Below, one piece after another: positions 34,494 through 42,982 of a stretch of 64,000 bases of DNA. The stretch is from Microbulbifer pacificus (GTDB taxonomy: Bacteria > Pseudomonadota > Gammaproteobacteria > Pseudomonadales > Cellvibrionaceae). Position numbers and translations under genes: made by a program. Below the pieces are notes generated by a model. The model had not been told where the DNA came from. It searched no databases and was given only the letters and a program-made list of their open reading frames with translations. The stretch lies in the NCBI RefSeq assembly GCF_033723955.1, contig NZ_CP137555.1, forward strand, positions 4,022,001-4,086,000, read 5' to 3'. Every line of letters starts with the position of its first letter. The stretch's first letter is position 1.

Positions 34494-35678
34494 ATGCTTA
34501 ACACCCCATTCTCCCCTTGGCCCTCATTTTCTCATGATGAGGCTGATGCTGTTCGTGATATAGTTCTCTCTAATAAGGTCAACTACTGGACTGGGCAGGA
34601 GTGTCGCGAGTTCGAAAAGGAATTTGCGGAATGGGCCGGAACCAAACATTCGGTTGCCTTGGCCAACGGTACGGTTGCACTCGACGTTGCTCTGCAGGCA
34701 GTGGGTATAGGTAATGGTGACGAAGTGATTGTAACTTCGCGTACATTCCTTGCGTCAGTGTCTAGTATCGTGAATGCCGGCGCGGTTCCGGTATTTGCAG
34801 ATGTCAACAATGAATCTCAGAATATTACAACTGAAACCATCCGCGCGGTACTCTCACCACGTACTCGGGCGATTATTTGTGTGCATCTCGCCGGCTGGCC
34901 CTGCGACATGGATCCTATTATGGCGCTGGCTGCCGAGTATGATCTGAAAGTGATCGAGGATTGTGCTCAAGCTCATGGCGCGCATTATAAAGGTCAGCCA
35001 GTTGGATCCATAGGCCATGTCGGAGCCTGGTCTTTCTGCCAAGATAAGATTATGTCTACTGGCGGTGAGGGAGGAATGGTGACTACCAATGATCGTGAGT
35101 TGTGGTCACGTATGTGGTCAATCAAGGATCATGGTAAGTCTTGGGAGGCTGTTTACGAGCGGCAACATGTTCCCGGGTTTCGATGGCTGCATGATAGTTT
35201 CGGTACCAACTGGCGAATGATGGAGGTGCAAGCCGTCATTGGTCGCATCCAATTGGGACGAATGAAGGATTGGCATGCGAAACGGTTGGCCAACGCCAAT
35301 CGTATATGGTCAGTCGCTAGTTCTCTGAAGGGACTTCGCGTGCCAGCTTTACCCAGTGACATCAATCATGCGGCCTATAAATGCTATGTATTTGTCGAGC
35401 CGTCGGAGCTGGAGCGTGGTTGGGATCGCGATAGAATTATAAGTGAGATAAACGCAAAAGGTGTTCCTTGTTATTCGGGCTCGTGCTCCGAGGTTTATTT
35501 AGAAAAAGCTTTCGATGGGACGGGCTGGCGACCGACAGAGCGTTTGCCGGTTGCGAGGTCATTGGGCGAAACAAGTTTGATGTTTTTGGTGCATCCGACG
35601 CTTACGGATATGGAAATTGACAAGACTTGTGATGTGCTCCGATCTGTAATGGCAGAAGCTGTTCGACCAACGAATTGA
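34494..35678 (+). CDS. DegT/DnrJ/EryC1-type sugar aminotransferase (PglE-like)
   Basis: PLP-dependent aminotransferase of 394 residues that would aminate UDP-4-keto-6-deoxy-GlcNAc to UDP-QuiNAc4N with glutamate. Typical pieces are ANGTVALDVAL, the VIEDCAQAHGAHY block that binds PLP, FCQDKIMSTGGEGGM with the catalytic Lys, and NWRMMEVQAVIGRIQL. Whether the amino group is equatorial (QuiNAc4N) or axial (FucNAc4N) cannot be read from sequence. The gene sits between the dehydrogenase and the 4,6-dehydratase genes. The start is taken as ATG at 34494; a TTG at 34482 is the alternative. Confidence 0.88.
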   Translation: MLNTPFSPWPSFSHDEADAVRDIVLSNKVNYWTGQECREFEKEFAEWAGTKHSVALANGTVALDVALQAVGIGNGDEVIVTSRTFLASVSSIVNAGAVPVFADVNNESQNITTETIRAVLSPRTRAIICVHLAGWPCDMDPIMALAAEYDLKVIEDCAQAHGAHYKGQPVGSIGHVGAWSFCQDKIMSTGGEGGMVTTNDRELWSRMWSIKDHGKSWEAVYERQHVPGFRWLHDSFGTNWRMMEVQAVIGRIQLGRMKDWHAKRLANANRIWSVASSLKGLRVPALPSDINHAAYKCYVFVEPSELERGWDRDRIISEINAKGVPCYSGSCSEVYLEKAFDGTGWRPTERLPVARSLGETSLMFLVHPTLTDMEIDKTCDVLRSVMAEAVRPTN

Positions 35679-35720
35679 GAAATTAGCGGTTAATTGGGGT
35701 TTCGCGGGGGGATAATTTTG

Positions 35721-37724
35721 GTGGATAAGCTACGTAATTGGTTGCTGGGGTTGCCGCGTCATAATAAGCGACTTTTGCAAGTCGCCGTCGATATATTCTT
35801 GGTTTGGTTGGCTTTGTGGTTGGCATTCGTCATTCGCTTGGGGGGCGACAATCCTAACTACTCTTTTGCTAAATATTCGTGGCTATTCATCAGTGCATCC
35901 TTGATCGCAATCCCTATTTTTGTACGACTTGGCATGTACCGTGCGGTAATGCGGTATTTTGGCAAGGATGCTTTGATCACGATTTTTAAAGCCGTGACAC
36001 TCTCGTCTCTGGTGTTGGCCTTAGTGGTGTATTGGTATCGTGAGACACCTGCTATGGTTCCACGCTCGCTTGTTTTCATCTACTGGTGGTTAAGTTTGGG
36101 GCTCATTGGCGGCCTGCGCTTATTAATGCGCCAGTTTTTTATGGGGCACTGGTTCGATTCCGTTTGGAAAATGCCATTTGTAAGCCGTGAAGATCACTTG
36201 CCTCGCGTTGCTATCTATGGGGCCGGTGCTGCGGGGAATCAGTTGGTGGCGGCATTGCGGTTGGGGCGCGATATGCGACCTGTGGCATTCATTGACGATG
36301 ATTTGAGTATTGCCAATCAGGTCATTGCCGGCTTGCGCGTATTCAATCCGAAGCATATGCAGGACATGATTGACCAGACCGGTGTTCAGGAAATTCTCTT
36401 GGCGATTCCATCCGCCTCCCGCGCACGACGCCGTGAGATTCTTGATCTGCTGGAGGACCTTCCGCTGCATGTGCGCAGTGTGCCTGGATTTATGGATTTG
36501 GCGAGTGGTCGGGTTAAGGTTGACGATATTCAAGAAGTGGATGTTGCAGATCTGCTAGGTCGCGATGCGGTGCCACCGAATAAGTTGCTTTTTGAACGTT
36601 CTATTCGTGGCCATGTAGTAATGGTGACCGGGGCCGGGGGTTCAATAGGGTCCGAGTTGTGTCGACAGATTTTGAACTCAGGGCCTACCACTCTGCTGTT
36701 GTTTGAGCACAGCGAATTTAACTTGTATGAAATTCACGCTGAATTGGAGCGGCAAATCCAGCGGGAGTCGCTTTCTGTGCGCTTGGTACCGATCCTTGGT
36801 TCTATACGTAATGCGGACCTATTAGAAAATGCAATGCGCTCTTGGGCAGTCAACACGGTATATCACGCGGCAGCGTACAAGCATGTGCCAATGGTTGAGC
36901 ATAATGTCGCCGAAGGTGTATTGAATAATGTGTTTGGGTCTATGTATGCAGCTCAGGCGGCAATTAAGACCGGGGTTACAAATTTTGTTTTGATTTCTAC
37001 CGATAAAGCTGTACGCCCAACTAATGTGATGGGCAGTACCAAGCGGCTTGCAGAAATGGTGCTTCAGGCGCTGCATGCGGAGTCCGCACCTGTTTTGTTC
37101 GGTGACTGGAAGCGTCTGCCACAGGTAAATAATACCCGTTTTACCATGGTGCGTTTTGGTAACGTACTCGGATCATCTGGTTCTGTAATTCCACGCTTTC
37201 GCGACCAAATTAAACATGGCGGCCCGGTTACGGTGACCCATCCAAATATAACCCGCTATTTCATGACCATCCCGGAAGCCGCTCAATTGGTTATTCAGGC
37301 GGGCTCAATGGGGCATGGTGGCGACGTATTTGTGCTGGATATGGGGGAGCCGGTTAAAATTGTTGAATTGGCGGAACAGATGATTCATCTGAGCGGATTC
37401 AGTGTTCGTTCGGATCTTAACCCGCGTGGCGACATTGCCATTGAGTTTACTGGCCTACGCCCAGGCGAGAAACTCTATGAGGAGCTGCTGATTGGCGATA
37501 ACGTTAGCTCGACGGATCATCCGATGATCATGCGGGCGAATGAAGAATATTTGCCGTGGGAGATGTTTAAGGGGGTAATGGAGGAGCTGCTCGGTGCTGT
37601 CGAACGTGATGATTACGAGCGGGTACGCCAGCTATTGCGGGAAACAGTAAACGGATATACGCCCGACGGTGAAATTGTTGATTGGATTCACCAGAAACGC
37701 TATTGCCAGCCTGAAATGGCCTGA
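35721..37724 (+). CDS. pglF: Membrane UDP-GlcNAc 4,6-dehydratase, WbpM/PglF type
   Basis: A 667-residue polytopic dehydratase. The N-terminal ~130 residues hold four hydrophobic segments. A first Rossmann-like region follows (YGAGAAGNQLVAAL). The catalytic SDR domain from about 300 has VTGAGGSIGSELCRQI, the ISTDKAVRPTNVMGSTKR region with the catalytic residues, and GLRPGEKLYEELL. It converts UDP-GlcNAc to UDP-4-keto-6-deoxy-GlcNAc, the substrate of the neighbouring aminotransferase. The GTG at 35721 with an upstream G-run is the probable start; a TTG at 35694 would add nine residues. It is the last gene of the glycan locus, converging with the bat operon. Confidence 0.9.
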   Translation: MDKLRNWLLGLPRHNKRLLQVAVDIFLVWLALWLAFVIRLGGDNPNYSFAKYSWLFISASLIAIPIFVRLGMYRAVMRYFGKDALITIFKAVTLSSLVLALVVYWYRETPAMVPRSLVFIYWWLSLGLIGGLRLLMRQFFMGHWFDSVWKMPFVSREDHLPRVAIYGAGAAGNQLVAALRLGRDMRPVAFIDDDLSIANQVIAGLRVFNPKHMQDMIDQTGVQEILLAIPSASRARRREILDLLEDLPLHVRSVPGFMDLASGRVKVDDIQEVDVADLLGRDAVPPNKLLFERSIRGHVVMVTGAGGSIGSELCRQILNSGPTTLLLFEHSEFNLYEIHAELERQIQRESLSVRLVPILGSIRNADLLENAMRSWAVNTVYHAAAYKHVPMVEHNVAEGVLNNVFGSMYAAQAAIKTGVTNFVLISTDKAVRPTNVMGSTKRLAEMVLQALHAESAPVLFGDWKRLPQVNNTRFTMVRFGNVLGSSGSVIPRFRDQIKHGGPVTVTHPNITRYFMTIPEAAQLVIQAGSMGHGGDVFVLDMGEPVKIVELAEQMIHLSGFSVRSDLNPRGDIAIEFTGLRPGEKLYEELLIGDNVSSTDHPMIMRANEEYLPWEMFKGVMEELLGAVERDDYERVRQLLRETVNGYTPDGEIVDWIHQKRYCQPEMA

Positions 37725-37745
37725 TTCAGTTTTTAGTTCTCAAGA

Positions 37746-37770
37746 AAGCGCTGAATTCGTTTCAGCGCTT
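37746..37770 (+). terminator. Bidirectional-looking stem-loop between pglF and batD
   Basis: A perfect 10-bp stem (37746-37755 with 37761-37770), a five-base loop and short A/T stretches. The right arm touches the batD stop codon. It separates two convergent operons, though neither side has a long U-tract. Confidence 0.5.
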
Positions 37771-39398
37771 CAAGCAAATAGATCGGGTAATAATGTTTTT
37801 GAAGTTGCTTGTTCGTTCTGTATTTCTCTATCGATTATTCGTTTCACCAAAACTCTAATTTGCCCAATATTAAGTGGTCGTGACGGTTGCTTATATAGGG
37901 CTTCGCTTACAAGCTCTCTTAGTTTTGTGAACTCCTCAGTTTCTGGTGTGCCCCCCGCATATCGAGTGTTCAGCCATTTATCTAAGGTTTTATTCAGTAG
38001 GCGGGCGTCACCGCTATCTATAGCTATGGATAGTTCTCTCGTTAATGCTCTCAAGTTCAGATCTTTTGTGTTGTTTTTGTTTTCCGGTTGGATCCTATTT
38101 CGGCGTTGCTGGATGAAATAAACAAGCCAAAATAAATGTGACGCGAGTGCAGCAATGGCAAGATTACGCCAGAAGTGGTCCTTGTTGATGGTGGGCTGCA
38201 TGTCAGGCGATATCTCGTTACTTGGACGAGTCTGCTGCGCAGCTTGGGGCAAAGCGCCACCTGAGACTTTAAAGCGGAATGCCGGCAGCTGAGTCGCCCG
38301 CTGACGTCCAGTCTTGCTATCCCACCAAGTGATAGTAATCGCCGGCAACTGATAACTGCCGGGCTGTGTAGCAACAATCGCGGTGGTTTCAATACGACTG
38401 CCGGTAATGCCATTCGCACCAGATTGGTCTTCTTGCTGCGGTTGGTCTGGATAGGTTTTCAGGGCTTCGATATTCAGCTTCGGTAGTGGCGGAAGCTGCG
38501 CTGCGCGGAGACCTTCTGCGCGCATGGTAATGATGCGGGTAATGGGCTCGCCAACCTTGAATTCCTCTGGGTCTTTACTCCAGCTCTGCACCAGGCCGAG
38601 GCTGGCGGCGGGGAGCCAGTGGCTGCCGGTATAGCTATCGGGTTTGGGGTCAACCTGTATGGTTTTTGCTTCCGAGCGCAGACGGATGCGCTGGGCGTTG
38701 CGGTTGAAGAGGGAAAAGGGGTCCCGGCGGCCGGTGACAGCAACGTAATTTAGTGCCGGAATCTGCAGTTCGCCCGAGCTTTCCGGGAATACGGCGTAGG
38801 TGAGTTCGTAGACGGCGTGGCCTACGCCGTTGATTCTGCGCTCGTAGCGTTGTTCATCGACTTTCTCAACATGTGCGCCGGCGATCTGCAACGGGTCGGT
38901 GGCGATGTCGTGGAGGCCCACCGTTGTGTACAAGCGGACTTTAACCAGGAGTTGTTCCTGGACGTACAGTTTCTCTTTATCCAGCTCGACCTCGAGAAAC
39001 GCCTGCTGGCTGTTACCGCTTGGCGATTCACCGGCTTTGTTTACGGTGATCGGGATGGCGTCGGAAACCTGGCCGTGGAGGTGGAGTGAAGGCAGGAAGA
39101 CTTTGCCTTCTTTCAGGGGCGCCAGCACGAGGGTCCACTCGACATAGCTTTCGGCATGGCCATTGATGACCCGGTACTGGTTGGACTGCTGGCGAGAGAG
39201 CACTTCGAAGTCCTGCTCCAGCAGGTTGAAGTCCGGTTGGCCGCCACTCTGGGGGCCGCTGTAGCGCAGGGTGAGGGTGAAGGTCTCGTTGATGGCAAGT
39301 TCGTTGCGATCGACGCTGGCCGTCAGGTCCTGGGCATTGGCGAGGCAGGAGAGGGCGAGCAGTAACAGAGCCGAGAAAATTCGGGAAAATTTGCGCAT
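37770..39398 (-). CDS. batD: BatD-like aerotolerance protein
   Basis: Exported and membrane-anchored protein of 542 residues. A signal peptide (RKFSRIFSALLLLALSCLANA) precedes a series of beta-rich domains beginning LTASVDRNELAINETFTLTL, as in the BatD/oxygen-tolerance family. One transmembrane segment near residues 410-430 (NLAIAALASHLFWLVYFI) is followed by a cytoplasmic tail. It is thought to work with the BatA and BatB von Willebrand proteins in envelope stress tolerance; the biochemical role is not settled. Upstream in-frame starts exist, but ATG 39398 begins a proper signal peptide. It is the last gene of the operon, 47 bases after batB. Confidence 0.87.
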   Translation of the reverse strand: MRKFSRIFSALLLLALSCLANAQDLTASVDRNELAINETFTLTLRYSGPQSGGQPDFNLLEQDFEVLSRQQSNQYRVINGHAESYVEWTLVLAPLKEGKVFLPSLHLHGQVSDAIPITVNKAGESPSGNSQQAFLEVELDKEKLYVQEQLLVKVRLYTTVGLHDIATDPLQIAGAHVEKVDEQRYERRINGVGHAVYELTYAVFPESSGELQIPALNYVAVTGRRDPFSLFNRNAQRIRLRSEAKTIQVDPKPDSYTGSHWLPAASLGLVQSWSKDPEEFKVGEPITRIITMRAEGLRAAQLPPLPKLNIEALKTYPDQPQQEDQSGANGITGSRIETTAIVATQPGSYQLPAITITWWDSKTGRQRATQLPAFRFKVSGGALPQAAQQTRPSNEISPDMQPTINKDHFWRNLAIAALASHLFWLVYFIQQRRNRIQPENKNNTKDLNLRALTRELSIAIDSGDARLLNKTLDKWLNTRYAGGTPETEEFTKLRELVSEALYKQPSRPLNIGQIRVLVKRIIDREIQNEQATSKTLLPDLFA

Positions 39399-39404
39399 GA
39401 AATC

Positions 39405-39418
39405 GCCTGTAAACAGGC
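39405..39418 (-). other. Palindrome over the batD ribosome-binding region
   Basis: GCCTGTAAACAGGC forms a 6-bp stem with a two-base loop that includes the AGGC of the putative batD ribosome site, six bases before the ATG. It could lower batD translation relative to batB. Confidence 0.4.
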
Positions 39419-39445
39419 TCCTACGGGTTGTTTTTTTGGAGTGGG

Positions 39446-41344
39446 TTACCATCGCTGGGTGGCTCCATTTTCCGGGGGCTGCCATTCGCCGCTGCGGTAG
39501 GCGCGACGGCGCTGCAGGCTTTCGTATTTAAACTTTTCGCGCATCAGGCCGGCGGGATCATCCGGTATCTGGCGCAGCCACTGATCGAGGGCTTGCTGGG
39601 TTTCCGGGTCCAGCGGGCTTTGCTGATCGCTGGGTTGAGCCTGTGCGGATTGTTCCTGCTCTTTTCCGTCCCGAGGCTGTCCATTCTGCGCCTGTTGCTG
39701 TTCGTTTTCCGATTGTTCCTGCTCGCCCTGGTCTTGCTGGCCTGAGGAGGATTGGTCCTGCTGGGCAGACTGCTGATCCTGCTGGTCTTGGGAATTTTGC
39801 CCGGCATTTTGCTGCTGGGACTGTTCGCCCGGCTGCTGGTTCTGCTGCTGATCCTGTTGGTCTTGGCTTCCCTGGCTCTGCTGGTTCTGGTTCTGCTGAT
39901 TCTGTTGCTGATCACCCTGCTGTTGCTGGTCCGATTGCTTACCCTGGGATTGCTGCTGTTGTTGCAGCTTCTTCAGTTGTTCGGCGATTTCACGATTGTG
40001 TGTGGCGTCCGCAAATTCCGGGTTTTGTCGGATCGCCTGGTCGAAGGCCTTGATTGCCTCATCAAACTGTCCCTGCTGGGTAAGGCTGTTCCCCAGGTTG
40101 TAGAGCCCCTGCGGATCATTGCTCTGGGCAAAGTTTTTCGCCGCGGCGTCGTACTCGCCGGCTCGATACTGTGCGGTGCCGCGCCACTGGGAGTTTTCAA
40201 ACCGCTTTGCCGCGCCCTCGGCATCGCCCTGTTCCAGCAGCTCGCGCCCCTGCTGATTTGGGGTTTGCCAGAGATTTTCAAGCTCAGCGGCCTGAGCCTG
40301 GGGTGAGGGGAATGTCAGTATCGCCGCGGCCAAGGGCAGGGCGCAGGCGAGGGTACCCTTGCGGAACAGCAACAGCATTAACGGCAATAACAGCAGAATC
40401 AGCCACGGGCCCTCTTCATGCCACTGGTCGAATTCGCGCTCGGTCAGTTCCGCCTGTTGCGGGCTGCTGTTTTCCGGCAGCACCCGGGCAATATCGCTGT
40501 CATCCACGGTGATCTGGGAGAATTCGCCGCCGGTGCTGTGGGCAAGCCTCGCGAGTTCCCGGCGATCGAAATTGGTGATGACGATTGCACCGCTGTCGTC
40601 GGTAATAAAACCGCTGCCATTGCTTTTGGGGATGGGGCTGCCGTCGCCGCTGCCGACGGCGAGAATCGACAGGCTGACATTACTACCACTTAACGCATCT
40701 TTGATGGTGCCGACGGCGGATTTGTCGATACCGTCGGTGACCGCAAGCAGGCGACCATTGCCATTGGCACCATCCCTGATCAGCCTGAGTCCAGCTTCCA
40801 CCGCCATTTCAATATTGCTGCCCGGCACCGGCATGATCAGCGGGGAGAGTGACGGCACCAGGTTGGCGATGGTACCGGTATCGTCGGTCAGTGGAGTTAC
40901 CACGTGGGCTTCGCCAGCGTATGCGACAAGGGCGGTGAGCCCGTCTTTGCGCTGCTTGAGGATGTCCAGGATTTTCAGGCGCGCGCGGGTGAGGCGATCT
41001 GGGGAGAGGTCCGTCGCCATCATCGAGGGCGACAGATCCAGCAGGATCACCAGGGCGTCCTGGTTGCTGTAGACCGGCGTTGGCAACTTGCGCCAGCTGG
41101 GGCCGGCGAGCGCAACGATGGCGCCGGTCAGCAGGGCAAATATCAGGGTAAACAGCCAGGGGCGTTTCTCTCCACCACGCATCAGTAGGTAGGGCAGGAG
41201 GTTCGGGTCGATCAGTTTTTGCAGGCCGCCGGCGGCCAATACGGTGCGCGCCAGAGCCCAGCAGGTGATGGCGGCGGGCAGGATCAGCCACAGTAGTGCC
41301 GGGCGCAGGAAGTGGAACTGGCCGATGTCGTTCAGGAAACTCAT
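39446..41344 (-). CDS. batB: BatB/BatC fusion: VWA domain plus TPR and Gln-rich tail
   Basis: A 632-residue membrane protein. Hydrophobic segments occur near the N-terminus (about 15-32 and 60-78) and again near 315-345. Between them is a von Willebrand A domain with MIDAS motif DLSPSM (D-x-S-x-S). The C-terminal half, beginning after PQAQAAELENLW, looks periplasmic, with TPR repeats (AQYRAGEYDAAAKNF, GLYNLGNSLTQQGQFDEAIKAF) followed by about 120 residues dominated by Gln, Asn, Ser and Asp. The TPR part corresponds to BatC of other species, so this is a BatB-BatC fusion. The ATG overlaps the batA stop by four bases. Confidence 0.9.
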   Translation of the reverse strand: MSFLNDIGQFHFLRPALLWLILPAAITCWALARTVLAAGGLQKLIDPNLLPYLLMRGGEKRPWLFTLIFALLTGAIVALAGPSWRKLPTPVYSNQDALVILLDLSPSMMATDLSPDRLTRARLKILDILKQRKDGLTALVAYAGEAHVVTPLTDDTGTIANLVPSLSPLIMPVPGSNIEMAVEAGLRLIRDGANGNGRLLAVTDGIDKSAVGTIKDALSGSNVSLSILAVGSGDGSPIPKSNGSGFITDDSGAIVITNFDRRELARLAHSTGGEFSQITVDDSDIARVLPENSSPQQAELTEREFDQWHEEGPWLILLLLPLMLLLFRKGTLACALPLAAAILTFPSPQAQAAELENLWQTPNQQGRELLEQGDAEGAAKRFENSQWRGTAQYRAGEYDAAAKNFAQSNDPQGLYNLGNSLTQQGQFDEAIKAFDQAIRQNPEFADATHNREIAEQLKKLQQQQQSQGKQSDQQQQGDQQQNQQNQNQQSQGSQDQQDQQQNQQPGEQSQQQNAGQNSQDQQDQQSAQQDQSSSGQQDQGEQEQSENEQQQAQNGQPRDGKEQEQSAQAQPSDQQSPLDPETQQALDQWLRQIPDDPAGLMREKFKYESLQRRRAYRSGEWQPPENGATQRW

Positions 41345-42405
41345 ATATTGAGGCTCCCGTTGCCGTTGGTAGTAACACCGGAATCTTTCGCGGCAGATCG
41401 GCGCGATCCAATGTTCGACATTGCTGTGCCGATCAGTGGCGCTGTGGCCCAGAGTGCTGCCAGCAACAGGGCGGCTCCGAGCGGCCAGATATAAAGAGCG
41501 CGCAGTGGGCGATAAGTTTCCGCTTCTTGCTCCACCGGCTCAAGTCGATCCAGCTCTGTATAAATGTTCGCCAGTTCCTCAGGATTGTGTGCGCGAAAAT
41601 AGCGGCCGCCGGTTTTGTCGGCGATGGCCTGCAGTGTCTCGCTATCTAGGTCGCGGGACGGGTTGACGCGGCGGGCACCAAAGCGGGAGCCGAGCAGCCC
41701 GGGCTGTACCATCTCTTCCGCGCCGACACCGATGGTGTAGACCTTTACCCCGGCTTGTTTCGCCAGTTCCGCGGCCTTCAAAGGTTCGACTTCGCCGGCG
41801 GTGTTGGCGCCGTCGGTGAGCAGAATCAATACGCGCTGATCCGCCGGGCGCTGGGTGAGGCGTTTTACGGATAGGCCGATGGCATCGCCGATTGCGGTGC
41901 CCTGTCCGGCGAAACCGATTTGCGCTTCACCGAGCAGCGTGTCGACGGTCTCGCGGTCAAACGTGAGCGGTGCCTGCAGATAGGCGCGGGTGCCGAACAG
42001 GACCAGTCCCAGGCGGTCGCCTTTGCGGCGCAACACAAAATCACCCACCACATTTTTTACCGCAGTAATACGCATGGCAGGGTTGCCATTCAGAATCATG
42101 TCCGGGGTTTCCATGCTGCCGGAGATGTCCACGGCAATCAGCAGATCGCGGGCACTGCTAGTCTGGGTGATGGGTTCGCCGTACCACTGCGGTCGCGCGG
42201 CCGCGGTAACCAGCAGCGACCAGATCAGCCACAGCAGCAACAGGTTAAAGAGGTTGCCGGTCGCGCTGCCGCCCTTGCGCGGTAGCTGCTGGTAATACGG
42301 CACTTTGAGTGCACTGTTCAGCGGCTCGCTTTTGGGAAGCAGGCGGCGGGCGAGCAGGGGCAGCGGCAGCAATAAAAAAAGCCAGGGGAGGGCGAATTCA
42401 AACAA
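41341..42405 (-). CDS. batA: BatA-like VWA-domain membrane protein
   Basis: A 354-residue protein with an N-terminal hydrophobic pair (ALPWLFLLLPLPLLARRLL and a second near 55-75), a central von Willebrand A domain with MIDAS DISGSM, and a C-terminal transmembrane segment (ALYIWPLGAALLLAALWA). It belongs to the Bat aerotolerance operon and probably forms a membrane complex with BatB that is remodelled by the MoxR ATPase. The start deserves comment: TTG at 42405 overlaps the end of the DUF4381 gene and has a perfect GGAGG six bases upstream, whereas longer in-frame readings have sequence unlike any protein. Confidence 0.9.
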   Translation of the reverse strand: MFEFALPWLFLLLPLPLLARRLLPKSEPLNSALKVPYYQQLPRKGGSATGNLFNLLLLWLIWSLLVTAAARPQWYGEPITQTSSARDLLIAVDISGSMETPDMILNGNPAMRITAVKNVVGDFVLRRKGDRLGLVLFGTRAYLQAPLTFDRETVDTLLGEAQIGFAGQGTAIGDAIGLSVKRLTQRPADQRVLILLTDGANTAGEVEPLKAAELAKQAGVKVYTIGVGAEEMVQPGLLGSRFGARRVNPSRDLDSETLQAIADKTGGRYFRAHNPEELANIYTELDRLEPVEQEAETYRPLRALYIWPLGAALLLAALWATAPLIGTAMSNIGSRRSAAKDSGVTTNGNGSLNI

Positions 42406-42982
42406 CTTCGGCCTCCTTATCGGGTGCCTGTTGTAACGCCGGGCGCTCTGACTCTTTCTTGTGTTTGCGCACCCAGTCAATCGCGAATGCACGCAGGCTT
42501 TGCAAGCTTTGTCGGTCGCCATCTGCGCCGCTGTACAGATTTTCCAGCAGCGCGCGCCGTGCATTTTCCGGTAGCGGAACTTCGGACGAGGACTCGAGGA
42601 ATCGGATCCAGCTCTGTCCGGTGAGGGGGCCCGGCGCTTTACGGCCAAAGGTCACCACCGCCACGCGTTTCAGCAGGAGATTGATGTCCTCGATTGCGCG
42701 GGGGGCAGTGAGGTCCAGCGCCTGCAACAGTCGCACGCCCTCGGCCCGGTAGAGATTGCGGCGGCGCTTCTGGCGCAGGCGCGAGTACAGGATCATGCCG
42801 GCGAATGTCAGCGCGATCAGGACTGCGGCAAGAATCCACCACCCGGGAGCCGGTGGCCACCAGCCGATGGGGGCAGGTTCGTGAATATCCCGCAACTGGG
42901 CCAGCAGCTCCTGCATCTCCGGTGTCATCGGATTGGGCGGCTGCGGCGCGGCCTGTTTCAACGATAGCGAAAGTAACCTCAC
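42398..42982 (-). CDS. DUF4381 membrane protein of the bat operon
   Basis: A 194-residue protein with one transmembrane segment (about 48-66, ILAAVLIALTFAGMILYS) after a short Pro-rich stretch (PIGWWPPAPGWW), followed by a cytoplasmic helical domain with the GPLTGQSWIRFL motif. This matches DUF4381, which is regularly found between the DUF58 and VWA genes of MoxR/Bat operons. No biochemical role is known. The GTG start overlaps the previous stop (GTGA), and its 3' end overlaps batA by eight bases, so translation of all three genes is coupled. Confidence 0.85.
   Translation of the reverse strand: MRLLSLSLKQAAPQPPNPMTPEMQELLAQLRDIHEPAPIGWWPPAPGWWILAAVLIALTFAGMILYSRLRQKRRRNLYRAEGVRLLQALDLTAPRAIEDINLLLKRVAVVTFGRKAPGPLTGQSWIRFLESSSEVPLPENARRALLENLYSGADGDRQSLQSLRAFAIDWVRKHKKESERPALQQAPDKEAEVV

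Noticed and set aside
39700..39960. Possible CRISPR-like or tandem repeat in the Gln-rich tract
   Set aside because: It is an in-frame low-complexity CAG/CAA coding tract of batB with no spacer structure.
42406..42648. N-terminal extension of the batA frame up to 42648
   Set aside because: It overlaps DUF4381 in another frame and reads as non-protein-like sequence; the TTG at 42405 with a perfect GGAGG explains the start.
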